This document shows positions 45,373-58,335 of a stretch of DNA of 64,000 bases, one piece after another. Origin of the DNA: Paulownia fortunei (taxonomy: Eukaryota > Streptophyta > Magnoliopsida > Lamiales > Paulowniaceae). Position 1 is the stretch's first letter; each line of letters opens with the position of its first letter. Where the stretch lies: positions 24,659,618 to 24,723,617 of the forward strand of contig CM033106.1 in assembly GCA_019321725.1 (NCBI GenBank). The letters run 5' to 3'. The notes beneath the pieces were generated by a model that saw only the letters and a program-made list of their open reading frames with translations, did no database searches and was not told where the DNA came from. Position numbers and translations under genes: made by a program.

Positions 45373-45717
45373 GAGTCTTTATTATTTGTGTTTAATCACA
45401 TCCAAATTAAACACAAATAATAAAGACTCATATTACGGATAATTATATAAACTTCTTTAATTTTTATCGTACTTTGTGACATTAATATAAAAAAATTCAT
45501 ATTTCTCAACCTAAGTGTGTAGTACATGAAATTAATTTTATTCAATATTACATGTATTTGGGTGTGATTAAACATAAATAATAAAAACTCGTATTGCGGA
45601 TAATTATAAAAAAAAAAAAAAAAATTTTCGTACTTCGTGACATTAATACAAAAAATTTCATATTTCTCAACCAAGTATGCAGTACATGAAATTAATTTTA
45701 TTCAATGTTATATTAGT
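45373..45717. repeat. Tandem dimer led by a 24-bp perfect hairpin
   Basis: gagtctttattatttgtgtttaat (45373-45396) is followed after 9 bases by its exact complement (45406-45429). The right arm begins a unit of about 161 bases that recurs at 45567-45717: attaaacayaaataataaa, attrcggataattat, cgtactt.gtgacattaata, gtacatgaaattaatttt. One copy has a long poly-A insertion (45607-45624). Confidence 0.85.
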
Positions 45718-46564
45718 ATATACATCTCTCGTCCCCTCAGCCACCTACTACCTACTATTTCCTATGCACACCCAACTATCCGCCCCGCTATAGCTGAGTA
45801 TCCGCCCCACTATACCTGAGTTTTGACGGCGGCGACATAGGACTTTCTTTAATATTTGAGTTGACGAGAGTGAGGAAAATTATGGTTATTTATCATGTGG
45901 GGGTTCTATGTGGCCTATGAAAAGGCAACCACGAGTTCTTTAGATTTGCTGGATTGAAAGACACTTAAAATTACATGAATGCCCTTGACCTAAATTGAAA
46001 AAATTGGTTGGACTCCATTATTAATTTGACAATCTTAGTAGCTGAACTTTATACCATCAAGAATTTGTTAAATCTTAGATATAAAGCAAGTGAGGGTAGA
46101 TAGATGAGTCAATTCTGCCTAACATTATCTACATCATCTAAAGAATGATTTTTCTTCTTCTTTGGAATGTTACTTTTGCAGAGTGATGGTATACTTATTA
46201 TTTTTATTTCAATTGATAGATAAACATATATTTAACCCCATTCGATCTTATTAGAACGTACACACTTCATTTTTATATTTTCATTTATATTTATATTTAA
46301 AATACTTATTAATTTAGATATTAAAAGGATTTTTCTGAAATAATTTCAGACCCTGTTGCGGGTAGAAAACACAAATCCAGGAATAACATTCAAAAGACAA
46401 GAAGAGTGATTCCATCTCATCACCTAAAAATAACCCACATCACACTCCATGTAACTTCATGACGTTAATTTACATAAAATTCAATTAATTGCACAAAAAT
46501 ATTATCACTAAAACTCGCATTTTTTTAATCAATTCAACTACCAAGTTAAAAAATAAAAAAAAAA
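45718..46564. other. Intergenic DNA with a short C-rich duplication
   Basis: tatccgccccgctatagctgagtatccgccccactatacctgagt (45777-45821) is a 21-base motif repeated twice. No gene. Confidence 0.5.
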
Positions 46565-47640
46565 TGCTGCCTCAGAGGTGCTATCACAATCACAAGCCAC
46601 AAAACTATGACAATATGACAAATTGTTGTTACTAACTTCCGTTCATTGAGTTAGTCAATTCTGCATCTCAAGACGTGGAATCAATGTGAACTCCAGTACA
46701 AAAGCATTTGATAAACAGCAAATTTATGTATTTATGTGTGTTTATATATGTTACAAGTGCTAGCTTATGTAATGAACTAGCCAAAAAAATAAATCAATTC
46801 AACTTTTTGCTAATACTCGTTGTAAAATAAATTATGATTTTCATTTCTTAAAAGATTATGTAATAATTGTAGAATTTATTAAGTTAGCGCGATAAAAAAA
46901 AAAAAAACTATCTTCTTAAAAGAATATGAAGTGCCACAATAATTTATGCAAGTTTGAATTGATTGATCAATAATACTCTTGTCAAAATTGTGTGGCTGCA
47001 TAATTGTATCATATATTCATTATTTTCACACTATATCTAAATTTAAATTGATTGATCAATAGCACTCTTGTAAAAATTGTCTGCGGCTCCATAATTGTAT
47101 CATATTTTTATTCTTTCCATACTGCTCCGCGACGTAAATGAAATAAATAATTATAATATATATTATTTAACATAATAAAAAATTATTTAACATTTTTTTT
47201 TTGCATGCAGTAATTACTTCCGTACTTGACTAGATATTGGAAGATGCGAATAGTTCAGCCAATTTATTGCCAATTGTTGAACAATACTAAGACCAAATCT
47301 TGGTATTATAATCAGATATTGTATTAAATAACGTACCTAGACCAAATTATTTAATTTGCTTATTGAATCAGTAGTTTGCTTCAATGACCTGATTCATGCT
47401 TCTTTGTTTCTTTGTTTCTTTTTTTTTTTTTTTAATTTTCTTCTTCCCCTATTTTGTTTCTATTTTTGTTTCATTTGTTTTGAGGGCCAAACATTAATCT
47501 AAAACATAATACTATTTTTTCTTCTCCTTTTGTTATTCTTGTAGTAGGTAAAAGAAACCACTAGTTGCCAACTGAACTTTAATTGAGCATTTTAGCTATT
47601 GTGGTATCTTCTAATCGTCCTTTACATGCATTACAATAAA
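46565..47640. repeat. Dispersed duplicated segment, copy 2
   Basis: Counterpart of 38870-39965 without the 206-base MITE-like insertion. The exon-like part of copy 1 is not recognisable beside it. Confidence 0.6.
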
Positions 47641-50600
47641 AAAAAATATATTGAAGAATGAATACACAAAGTCCCTATTGATGTCGTTGCACACAATCAA
47701 GATTCAAGAAATTTGTTACATAATATATGGTAATGAAAACGTCACCGCAATTTATTAGTGCAATGTGACGCTCATATCTATTAACAAGAATTCTGGTAGA
47801 GATGTCACCTGCATCAATTGGAAATGAAAGTCTATGTCAAAAACTGTGTAAATTGTATTTCATTTGTTAGATGTGGTAATTTTCATGTCTTGCAGTTTTA
47901 ATTATATATTGAATTCATTTTATTATATAACAATCTAATAGAATTGTCCACATATGGTCTTGTGTGGATGAACTTAATTCTTGCATCAATATAGAAATTA
48001 ATTCAATGTGTATTTGTGAAAATTCCTAGTAGTAGTAGGTGCAATAACATATTTTCGTAGTCCTAACTCAAGTTGCAAACATTGAGGATTCATGGGCTCT
48101 GACTTAGTACTAAGGATATAACCATCTTTACCCTTAAAAAAACCGAGTTAAAGAAGAGAATCAATCTGCTTGGGACCCCAAGGTCATGTATCATAACGCA
48201 TGATAATATTTATTATTTTATAAATCTTTAGTCATTCTTTACTTTTGATAAGTTTTTTAATTCTCGATTATTACATTATTATTTTTTTATTCGTATTTCT
48301 CTCTACTTGACCCACTTCATTATAAGAGCAAGACTTTGGATAAGGAATTGGTCTTCTTACCGCACTATGGACAACATCACTTAATAAAAGGTTCATGGGT
48401 ATCTGTCTAATTTTATATAATTTTTCCACACCTTAATGTGAATTTTGTTATATGACTATTCGTTATATTGAATTAATCACTAAAGTCCTAATGTAATTTA
48501 ATAGTGATCGCTTCACTTAAGTTCTGCGTATTTAAACAAGTAATCTGTTATCATTAGAGTCTAGAGACAAACTTTGAATTAAATAAATCCTAAAGATTGT
48601 ATATGCCTGCTAAATATGATTAAAAAAAAAATGATCGGTATCCCAAATTTGAGTAATATCGTATAATATTACCCCACTAGATTGCAGTCTTTTCACATTT
48701 CCTGAATTTAATTAAAAAATTACTATAATTAATTCACGTGAATAAATTTAATAAATTGAGCTTTATTAAAAAAAAAACCGAAGGTAAAGGACCAGAGGAT
48801 TATATTAATGATTTTCTTAACAAATAATAAGTCAAGACAATATATACAAACAACTAAGTGACAAACTATATATATCATTACTAACAAAGACATGTCAGGC
48901 GGCAGAATTTCGAACAAATTACAAGGAGAAAAGTTAATTAGATTTAACTCAGGCACTAATTCAATTATTAATGTATCTCCATTGTGATATTAAGATCTTA
49001 ACATCTTCTATTTGGCAGTGAGCTACCAAATTAGTTAGTATTTCTGAATTTAAGTCATAGTCTGGTAGATGTTACATCTGTTATTATTCTATATTATCAT
49101 ACATTTACATACAAATACACATATCCATATGTTTATATATGAATATGTGGTGAGATGATCACCCGATATATACTACTGGAGTAACATATTAGCCAATTGA
49201 ATTACCATTTCAATTAAAAGTTTAGACAATTAGATTCTTTATTTGGCTTTAGTAGCGTATTAAGTGATCAACTCATGTAAAGTGTTAAGATTTAAAATTT
49301 TGAATATTTTTTTACATGTACAATAGATTTATTCCAATTATTTAATTTCTCAAAAGAGTACATTTATTTTCAATAAATTAATTACATTATTGGCATTTTA
49401 TGTTTCCCTAGGAATGAATCATGATTAATGAGTATCTTAATTAAAGTTCATAATTTTGACAAATTATAAAGATATAGAATACTAAAATTCAAGATAGTTC
49501 GATCATACTCCAAACTTGTAAGTATCAATCAACGTCTTTCCATTGTCTTATAATGGTGTATGTAAATTTGACTTTTCTAAAATTTGATCGTTTAACGTGA
49601 AATTAATATTTATTTTTTAAAGAATCATATTGAATTACATTCTTGATAATTGCCGTAAACACAACCACCCACCCATATATACATATTTATAAACAAACTA
49701 TTACCTCATTTGTCCTAAACCCGAGTCATGGGTTTAAACATATACAAGGCAAAGGTCCCCTTCTCTTTTTGGTATTCAAGATCAGATTAGCCCCATTCTT
49801 CACTTACAAGTACTTTCTCAGCTCTTCGATACAAAATCTTGTTCGAATTCTTGAAATGGAACTTTAGGTCGAATGGATAAATGGATAGGAGTTGTATGAC
49901 TTCAATTAATTATCTAAAAGAAAAAATAACCAGCTATTCTTTTTTTAAAATTTTCTTTTTGAACTTCCCAAAACGAGGCTATGTATTCCAACATGGAATA
50001 TCGAGTGAAATGAGACTTTTAATTTTGAATTGGAGGAAGTATAAATATGAAGATGCACAAAGGACAAAGGTGAGCATATTACAGGTGAAGATATATGTAC
50101 TCAGATCAAGGGACATCCAACTGTGAATTGGGCCTTTCATTTTTGGAAATTGCCATATGGAACGTAAGTCCAAGTGGGGCACGGCAAATAATATATGTAG
50201 CAAGTGTCGGCAGGGCCATAACAAGCAATTTAGGTACCTGTTTTTAGCACAACACATGGCCAGAATATAAATTAAAAATATCTTCATGTGGTCTCTTCAT
50301 TTATTAGTAGATAATAATTTTCAACCTCTGGATTTTTAGTTAGGCTTAAAATATCAGTTTTGTAGATGTTGTAGGTCAGTATAGTGACAAATTTAAAATT
50401 TAGAATTATTCATCAATTCTTGAAATTTGTATTTCGGGTATTATTTAGGATAAATTAAAAAAAATCGATAAAATCTCATTTATATAACAAAATTCGCTGT
50501 TAAATTCGTGATTAATTAAAAAATATGCCGATACAAAAATTTTAATTGTTTTATATAAATAATGTATTCATTTGTGAAGATTGTTAACATAAATTATGTT

Positions 50601-52308
50601 TTCTAGCAAATTTATATATATATATATATATATTGAAAAAATATAAAAACGACTTAATATAATGTAATCTTGTTTAAATAGAAATAAATTTGGGAATAAA
50701 TGGTTATATTAATAAAAAAAATTAAAAAATTTAATCACATTACTATTTTTAAAAGATATATAAGGGATTTCAATATATTATGAAAATATCATATGTAATT
50801 TAAATTATTTTTAAAAATTCGAACAACTTTATTATTCAGTATATATGTTGTGTAATATCCACACTTTAAATGTTATATTTTTACAAATATTATATTTTTA
50901 TAAAACGAGACACTTTAAAATTATCTATACACTAAGTGAAATATATATATATATATATATATATGGATAATACTAAAATAATATATAGGTGGCTAAAGTG
51001 GATATTAATGGGTGCTAATTTCTCTCCAAAAATATTACCACACTTACATCAGTTTCCAAGCTAAAATTAACGACTCAAAATGGCAGAGCCTCATTAATTA
51101 CGAGAGCCTTACGACGTGAATATGTGAATTCACCTACAAAATATACAAACACTAAAATCTAGGCAAATATTGGAGTGAAGTTATGAAATAAAATATTTGA
51201 TTGGTTGCAAGTCCAATAAAATCTCAATTTCGTCACAAAATTCGCCTAATAGTTTGTTAACATGAGAGCCGTCCTCAATAAAAATGTAGTCATAACAAGG
51301 TTTGAAAATTCAATCTGCTAGATCAAATCTTACAAGAATTGTTCTTGATTACATAAGTTTTGATGTGGACATAAATATTAAGTTAGGTGAAGTTGTTAAT
51401 CTTTCTAGGCTATATAAGTTAGGGGATGAAAAGGTGGTTTAACTAGCAATAACAACAAATTAGTAGAGATTTTTCGATTAAATCCTTTTGAAGATCAAAT
51501 TAATTTAATGTTTAAGAGAATAATTAAAAAACAAGACTTAAAATTAACTAATTGATTAATAAACTTAGCAAAAAAGAAGAATGGACGTAGGTATTTATAA
51601 TTGAGCATTACGGATAATGAATAAATTGTACTACACATACCAATATATGTACAATTTAAACCAAGTTGGAGACGTTAGAAAAATATACTTTATTCTTTTA
51701 TAGCATTTTATGCTTATAGTGGTTCTTATTTTTTCTTTATTTATTCTCTTTTGAAAAATTACCAATAATACTCCTATGGTTATAAAGAGGGTATATCAAG
51801 TTTTTACTTATATACTTCTCCAATGAAGAAGAATTTAAATCTTGGAATTACTACAATGACAGCAAATACTAAGAAAGGCAATAAAGTAATTGCATTTTGC
51901 TATCACTAACACACATATTTAATCAAAAGATTTGACAAAAGTGGGGTCAAACCAACCAAGCATGCAATTCTATTTTCTTCTTGTCCCACATCCGGGGTTG
52001 GTGAACCCAACTCGATATCCCCATTCCCACCAACTTAAAGTCTTAATTATATAATAAAAATTATGAGCGGCAATAAACACACTTTTTTCGTATTTTTGTT
52101 TATATATATATATATATATTATACGTAATTTTTTCATTCTAATTGACTCATATTTTAATAAAAATAACTAATTATAAAATAAATATGATTGTACGTGGTA
52201 TGTGATTATTGGATACGGTCATATGGATCTTTTGAATTAAAACTTAATAGAATTAACAAAATAAAAAATGCACTTGGTCACATGAGATCCTTTCATTTAA
52301 TTATATTA
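47641..52308. other. Gene-poor AT-rich DNA
   Basis: No supported gene or complete element in 4.7 kb. Holds (AT)n tracts at about 50610-50632, 50941-50964 and 52101-52120. Frames at 49643-49867, 49881-50126 and 49979-50287 overlap each other and lack domains. Confidence 0.5.

Positions 52309-52344
<36 letters not shown>
52309..52344. repeat. (ATT)n microsatellite
   Basis: About 11-12 tat/att units, upstream of the S-adenosylmethionine synthetase promoter. Confidence 0.95.
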
Positions 52345-52583
52345 GCTGTTATTATTAAATACAAAATACCAATAAAAATTGCACCAGATAAAATCTGTCA
52401 TTCTCCCCACCGACTTCAATCAATCTCCACCGTCAAACCCCAACTCCCTAACATCCATCGACGGTTAAAACATCGCCAATATACACAACTACCCTACTGA
52501 AACTTGTCCCCACCATTGAGAAAACTGTACACTCCAACCCACTTGTCCATGTGACCAAGTATTAATTTTATGGACACCCTATC

Positions 52584-52591
52584 TATAAATA
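52584..52591 (+). promoter_or_regulatory. TATA box of the S-adenosylmethionine synthetase gene
   Basis: TATAAATA, preceded by a pyrimidine- and C-rich promoter (52390-52560, with ctccccacc, aaccccaactccc). It places transcription start near 52615 and a leader of about 90 bases before the intron. No ATG is seen in that leader. Confidence 0.75.
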
Positions 52592-52702
52592 AGCCCCTTA
52601 ATTCATTTGCCAAGACTTGCAAGCATTTGGCGTACCTTAAGGAAGTACCCATAGCCAAAAAGCTCAAATCTTTCTTGTCTGCTGTTGGGTTCATTTGTTA
52701 AG

Positions 52703-53916
52703 GTACCTAACTTTTAGCAAATCTTGGATTTCTGTTCAAGTATTTTAGCAGTGATCAAGATTTTAGTTCATGGGTTTTGAGTAATTTTATTGTTATTTTG
52801 CTTATGCGCTAGTAAAATTTGAGTTTTTATTTTTGACTTGTTTTCTTGAATTATTATGTGGTTCTTGACCACGTTTAAGTCAAGTTTGGGAATAGGTTGT
52901 GATCATTTCAACCTACATGCAGTTTTTGTTAAGAGTATGAGCTATTTGACTTGAATTCTTAAGCTAATTTTGAATTTTTTTTGGTGACAAGGGATAAGAA
53001 ACCATTTACTCTGTAAACTCATTAATTTTGTCTGTGATTTGAGTAGATTTGTGGGTCTTTCTGATAAAAAAATGGGGATGTTGTATGACAGAATTATGTT
53101 TGTAATATGGTCCGTATGTAGTGTTTTCTTGTTTGTTTTAAGGTTTTGGCTTTCTGCTATAATTTCAAGAAAGAGTTATGAAAGATCTGAACTGGTTTTT
53201 GCTTCTAAATTAGCAGCTTTGGTTGGTGAGGGGGTATTGATGGCTTTATCATGTCCAATTCAATTGATTATGTAGCATTTTTCTACATGTCGGTTAATCC
53301 TTTCTTGTTTTGTGGACTCATTTCACTTTGCATCAATGGATTGGCTATTTTATTCCCTTTTATTTCAGATTTATGCTAGATGTTCTTTTTCAAATGGTGT
53401 TAGGCCAGATTTACTCTTTATAGTAGTGCAATTCAGTTGTTTTTCTTTACTTAATGGGTGGGTTCTTAAGGATCCTATTCTCCATTGAGCTTCGAGCTTC
53501 TCTTGATCTTTGAAAAAAAGAAAAGAATTCTTCTGGACTTTCTCTGTGGTCCATCAACGGGTTAAAGTAGGCTCCATTTGATGTAAAAGGTCATGGAACT
53601 GTAGCTAGGTAAATATTAAAGTAGTTTCCTTTATTCCAGAATGTGATGCGTAGAATATGTTTGTCGGTGCTTAATGACTTTCGCCTGAAGAGAGCATCTA
53701 AATTCGTGGTACCACAAAATACACGCATTTATTTATATATTTATTTTTTCAGTTTTGTATGAGTCTTCACGCATTGACTCTAAATTCTGGATCCAAGGTT
53801 TTGCAGCATGAGCTACTTTAGTTTTTCCAGTGATCAAGAAATTATTTTAGTTCGCATCTGTTTGTTTCTTATATGTGATTCATTAGAAGATTAATATGGG
53901 ATTTTAACATTTGCAG
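52703..53916 (+). other. Intron in the 5' untranslated region of S-adenosylmethionine synthetase
   Basis: Donor ttaag|gtacctaac (52703) and acceptor aacatttgcag|gttgagg (53916), about 1.2 kb and T-rich. The acceptor lies 9 bases before the ATG. Leader introns at this place are usual in plant S-adenosylmethionine synthetase genes, which otherwise lack coding introns, and often raise expression. A frame inside it (53039-53275) is not supported. Confidence 0.88.
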
Positions 53917-53925
53917 GTTGAGGAA

Positions 53926-55107
53926 ATGGACACCTTCCTGTTCACCTCTGAATCCGTGAATGAGGGACACCCTGACAAGCTGTGCGATCAGATATCTGAT
54001 GCAGTTCTTGATGCCTGCCTTGAACAAGATCCTGATAGCAAAGTTGCTTGTGAGACTTGTACCAAGACCAATATGGTAATGGTCTTTGGTGAGATCACAA
54101 CCAAGGCCAATATCGACTATGAGAAGATCGTGCGTGACACCTGCCGCAATATAGGATTTACTTCTGATGATGTTGGTCTTGATGCTGACAAGTGCAAGGT
54201 TCTAGTTAATATTGAGCAACAGAGCCCTGATATTGCTCAGGGTGTCCATGGACACCTGACCAAGCGCCCAGAGGAGATTGGTGCTGGTGACCAGGGACAC
54301 ATGTTTGGTTATGCCACTGATGAGACCCCTGAGTACATGCCTCTCAGCCATGTGCTTGCTACTAAATTAGGTGCTCGCCTCACAGAAGTCCGCAAGGATG
54401 GTACATGTCCCTGGTTGAGACCAGATGGAAAGACTCAAGTTACAGTTGAGTACTACAATGAAAACGGTGCTAGGGTTCCAATCAGGGTCCACACTGTTCT
54501 TATCTCCACTCAGCATGATGAGACTGTTACTAACGATGAGATTGCCAGGGATCTCAAAGAGCATGTCATCAAGCCTATCATACCTGAGAAGTACCTCGAT
54601 GAGAAGACAATCTTCCACCTCAATCCTTCTGGTCGGTTTGTTATTGGTGGGCCTCATGGTGATGCTGGTCTCACTGGTCGTAAAATCATTATTGACACCT
54701 ATGGTGGTTGGGGTGCCCATGGTGGCGGTGCCTTCTCTGGAAAGGACCCAACTAAGGTTGATCGAAGTGGTGCCTATATCGTTAGGCAGGCTGCCAAGAG
54801 CATTGTTGCCAATGGGCTTGCACGCAGGTGCATTGTACAAGTCTCATATGCAATTGGTGTGCCGGAGCCATTATCTGTTTTCGTCGACACTTATGGCACT
54901 GGGAAGATCCCAGACAAGGAAATTTTGAATATTGTGAAGGAAAACTTTGATTTCAGGCCTGGAATGATCTCCATTAACTTGGACTTGAAGAGGGGCAACA
55001 ACGGAAGGTTCTTGAAAACGGCAGCCTATGGCCACTTTGGAAGAGATGACCCTGACTTCACATGGGAAGTTGTTAAGCCCCTCAAATGGGAGAAGCCCCA
55101 AAACTAA
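53926..55107 (+). CDS. SAMS: S-adenosylmethionine synthetase (methionine adenosyltransferase), 393 aa
   Basis: Makes S-adenosylmethionine from methionine and ATP in the cytosol, feeding methylation, ethylene and polyamine synthesis. The frame is intact and has the usual plant length of 393 residues. Signatures: GHPDK (14-18) in the N-terminal ATP/methionine site, GAGDQG (119-124), [10 protein letters not shown] (167-176), [20 protein letters not shown] (231-250), and the glycine-rich GGGAFSGKD (266-274), which binds the triphosphate. The end is WEKPQN. The ATG at 53926 was chosen because it begins the conserved [14 protein letters not shown]; the open frame runs five codons further upstream only through the splice acceptor. 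Codon use is richer in G/C than the surroundings, as expected for a highly expressed gene. Leader intron and TATA box lie upstream. The only clearly conserved housekeeping gene in the window. Function is certain at family level; which isoform cannot be told. Confidence 0.98.
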   Translation: MDTFLFTSESVNEGHPDKLCDQISDAVLDACLEQDPDSKVACETCTKTNMVMVFGEITTKANIDYEKIVRDTCRNIGFTSDDVGLDADKCKVLVNIEQQSPDIAQGVHGHLTKRPEEIGAGDQGHMFGYATDETPEYMPLSHVLATKLGARLTEVRKDGTCPWLRPDGKTQVTVEYYNENGARVPIRVHTVLISTQHDETVTNDEIARDLKEHVIKPIIPEKYLDEKTIFHLNPSGRFVIGGPHGDAGLTGRKIIIDTYGGWGAHGGGAFSGKDPTKVDRSGAYIVRQAAKSIVANGLARRCIVQVSYAIGVPEPLSVFVDTYGTGKIPDKEILNIVKENFDFRPGMISINLDLKRGNNGRFLKTAAYGHFGRDDPDFTWEVVKPLKWEKPQN

Positions 55108-55470
55108 TCCTTCCATATGGTTCTCACAGGTGTTGAATAATAAAACTGTTGCTGCTATTGGTTTTTCTACCAGAAGTCATGTTTATGCATGTTCCCTTAT
55201 TCTTTTTTGGATTTCTTTTATCTTTTGTGACCTTCTCTCATAGTTTGTTTTGGGCCTTCCTTACAAAGAGATATATGGAGTCTAGGATATACCATACAAG
55301 GCATCTCTGTGGTAGTCTAATGAATACATGTGGTGTGAGTCATCTTATCAGCAGCTGTATGTAAGAAATTGTTGATCCTTGGGGGTCAGCTGTTGGAAGC
55401 TGCCATTATATTAATGAATGAATTGTTTGTTGATAATTAATAGTATTATTCAAGAGTTACTTCATTATGT
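55108..55470 (+). other. 3' untranslated region of S-adenosylmethionine synthetase
   Basis: T-rich region with an aataaa at 55139-55144 (very close to the stop) and further weak signals (attaatgaatgaattg near 55410). The true poly(A) site is not determined. Confidence 0.55.
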
Positions 55471-55489
55471 GTAGACATTGGTCACCAAG

Positions 55490-55708
55490 ATGCATCATCA
55501 TTTCAGAAATGTTCGATTATACAGTACAGTAGTTGATAATAAGCAAAATCCCGACTCTAGTGCAGGCGAAGGCATTGCCCAGGTGGTGGAAATCTTGAGG
55601 CAAGTGCCAAAAATTGATGGAAACCACCCGTTCATGGTAGCAATTCTCCCAGCTCATGAAAATGGCGCACTGAAGCTGGGGAAAGCTGTGTTTGGACATT
55701 CTTCTTGA
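55490..55708 (+). CDS. Unrecognised coding-like fragment (72 aa from the first ATG)
   Basis: The frame reads like conserved protein in its second half (AGEGIAQVVEILRQVPKIDG, then HPFMVAILPAHENG), with balanced amino acid composition in an AT-rich background. It ends KLGKAVFGHSS. It begins 380 bases after the S-adenosylmethionine synthetase stop on the same strand. It could be the last exon of a separate gene, a processed fragment, or an accident. An acceptor-like ttatgtgtag lies at about 55464-55473. I do not recognise the family and assign no function. Confidence 0.35.
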   Translation: MHHHFRNVRLYSTVVDNKQNPDSSAGEGIAQVVEILRQVPKIDGNHPFMVAILPAHENGALKLGKAVFGHSS

Positions 55709-55719
55709 TTCCGTGTTTG

Positions 55720-57029
55720 GTCTTTCATGGACATTTTCTTGAATTCTCTTTGAATAGTTTAGACATGAAATACATCCTATTTCCTTGGAACATAGAATGA
55801 GTTCTTGCCTTTAAAGCATATGGTTTACGAATGAATATGACGCTGTATTGAAATACTTCAAACTCCTTTTAGTGATACATTTGTGAGTCATACTTCGTAC
55901 TAGAAATGTGAATGTAATCAAGTCTTAGAATTTGAAAACACAATGCTTTTCGTCTTCACAAATTGAATGGGTCAATCCATCAGGTCAGCCCAATAGGTTA
56001 GGGATTTTGGGTTAAACAATGAGCTTGTTGATTTAAAAGTGCAAAAGTTGATAAATCTAGTGGATTGGGGGTTTAAATGATTTTGGTCCACAAGAATAAA
56101 ATTTCGATCCCCATTTAGATAGTGATAATTTAACACTAAAAAATATGATAAATATTTATCAAAATAAATTATGTTACAAAGATTAAATTATAATTAAAAT
56201 ATTAGTAGTGTTACAATATCCTCCTCTTTAATTTTGGAATGTCTAAAACTAAAATCTGGCTTACTATACGGTTTTATCATTATGATTAATATAAAGAAAT
56301 TATAAGATTGATAGCCGTCAATGCATCAAAATTCAATAATATACTCCTACAAATAGCATAGTGATGTGGTATCACCTTCATTCTTTGATTTTTAAGTTGA
56401 ATGTTTATTGTATGTTTATTGTAAGGTGGTCATTGCCTGTATCACAAAAAAATATTTAAGGGTAGCGGGTTTCCGACGAAAATCATCCGATACTCAAGTT
56501 AGAATCACAGAGAATAATAATATGAAAGAAATGATTTAAATTACAAGAAATGAAAATAAATTGCTTACGTTAATAAAGTAATTGAACGAGATATTTATAG
56601 GTTACTATCCAACGCTGGATGGTGCATCAACCACATGGTCCTATAGATTTGCTGGAATGACTTATTCTATTGGGCTTTTTAGAGATATTTTATGTCTCCA
56701 TCACATACCATAGGCCCATAATCCATAAATTATAAGTGATGAAGGCAATTCACAGTACCTATGAACAAAATGAAGGTGTTGCAATATTTTAAATGACCAG
56801 TAAAACAGTAATCTCTCAATATTATAGCTCTATTTCAGCTCAGCACGGGAATTTTAGATGGAAAATAAAAAAGTAAATTTTTTAAATATTTTCAAAATTT
56901 TGCCACAAGTAGTGGTTGAAGTTAGTTAAGAAATTAAACCTTATTTTAAAATTTTAAAAAAATAAATAAGATGAATACATTTAGAAAAGAAAGAGCATTC
57001 AACTACCAATGGATCACATGAAAACTTTT
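55720..57029. other. AT-rich intergenic DNA, no gene seen
   Basis: No supported frame or element ends. Confidence 0.55.
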
Positions 57030-58335
57030 GCCAAGTTAGTTACGGGACAAAACAGAGGTATGAAGTTGCAATTTAGTTTTTAATTTTCGCTTTAGTCCTT
57101 GAATTTTAATTATAGTATATTTTCTAGATAAGTTATATAGTTGGGTCAAATTTAAAATATATATAATATATATAAGTGGGTCAAATTTTAAAAATATATT
57201 TGAGCTTGTTTTTAATATTAAATTTGATAAAATTTATGTAATGGAACTATCTTTAATTTTAATTTAATGCGACTAATATTGTATAATTAATTCAAAATTA
57301 AAGTATAAATTTCTGCTTGTTGTTTGACTCTAAATTGATTATTTCTAATTTTTATGCCATTAATCTAATTTCTATTGGAATTTAATCTTCTAAAAAATAA
57401 AAAAAGTTTTATTTTTAAGTTAATCAACATGTTTATTTAAGTTCATGAAATTCAAAAAAATTATGATTCAAATATAACAGCTAGTAATAAATATATAAAA
57501 ATTAAACTCATCATTAGCACAATCTATTAATGTGAAGGAACCGAAGGAAATTTCTATAAAAAAATTCAATCCATTAATTTCTTAATCAAAAAGCCTAAGG
57601 GTAATATAATCCAAAAAAATCAAAAAGTTTTAACGATGTTAGTATAAAATTTAACGAGTGGATTTATTGGAATAAAACAGTGGATTGAGTATGTTTCGGG
57701 GTTGAGATATAAAAATTTATTTACAAAATTTTTAATAATTTTCACTATTTTGTTTTATTGTCGAGTCATCTAACGAATTATCACCCAAAAGTACAAAAGA
57801 ATTGGTTATGATTCAGTAGTTTTTGCTTTTTTCTTTTAATTTCTTATATGTTCGTTATTAAATTACTTTATTTCAAGCATAAAACTTTTAAATTTTATGC
57901 ACTTAAAAACAACATATTCAGTTAAAAATCATTACTCTTTTATTTTATATTCTTGAGAAGATTAAGTTCCAAAAAAAATTATGTTTATGTCGTAACACAT
58001 GTAGAATTACAAAATTTATTTTAAAGTCAAATAATATTGTTTACTTTATCTAAGAAAATTAATTATACCATATTACTAAAATTGAACTAAAACTGAAAAA
58101 TTAATAATAGTATATAAAGATTCATTAAACTGAATAAAAAGCATGCTCTTGTATATTTTATTTTTGAACCGTTTATATATGTTAAAACTTTGATCATTTT
58201 GGATTTTTTTTAATAAAAATGGATAAATACTAACTTGTCTTAAAAAAATACTATAATATATAATTCAGGGACTAAAGTGAAAATTATGGCTAAAGTGCAA
58301 CTTGTAACTTTGTTTTCATCAACTTATCTTTAAAA
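57030..58335. mobile_element. Non-autonomous element with imperfect terminal inverted repeats
   Basis: The left end (gttgcaatttagtttttaat, then cgctttagtccttgaatttta, 57064-57110) is complementary to the right end (taattcagggactaaagtg, then ggctaaagtgcaacttgtaa, 58261-58308). The match extends weakly outward (acaaaacagaggta against the complement of aactttgttttc). The AT-rich interior has no coding capacity. The class is not certain; no clean target duplication was found. Confidence 0.65.

Noticed and set aside
42424..50225. Shared phrase gtgtcggca(a/g)ggcc at about 42424 and 50204
   Set aside because: Only about 15 bases are shared; too short to claim an element family.
49643..50287. Three overlapping frames in both strands
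   Set aside because: Mutually overlapping, no domains, no promoter context.
53911..53925. Upstream start for S-adenosylmethionine synthetase
   Set aside because: These codons contain the splice acceptor and there is no ATG; the conserved protein begins at 53926.
54367..55116. Open frames on the minus strand and in the second plus frame over the S-adenosylmethionine synthetase gene
   Set aside because: Shadows caused by the codon bias of the real gene.
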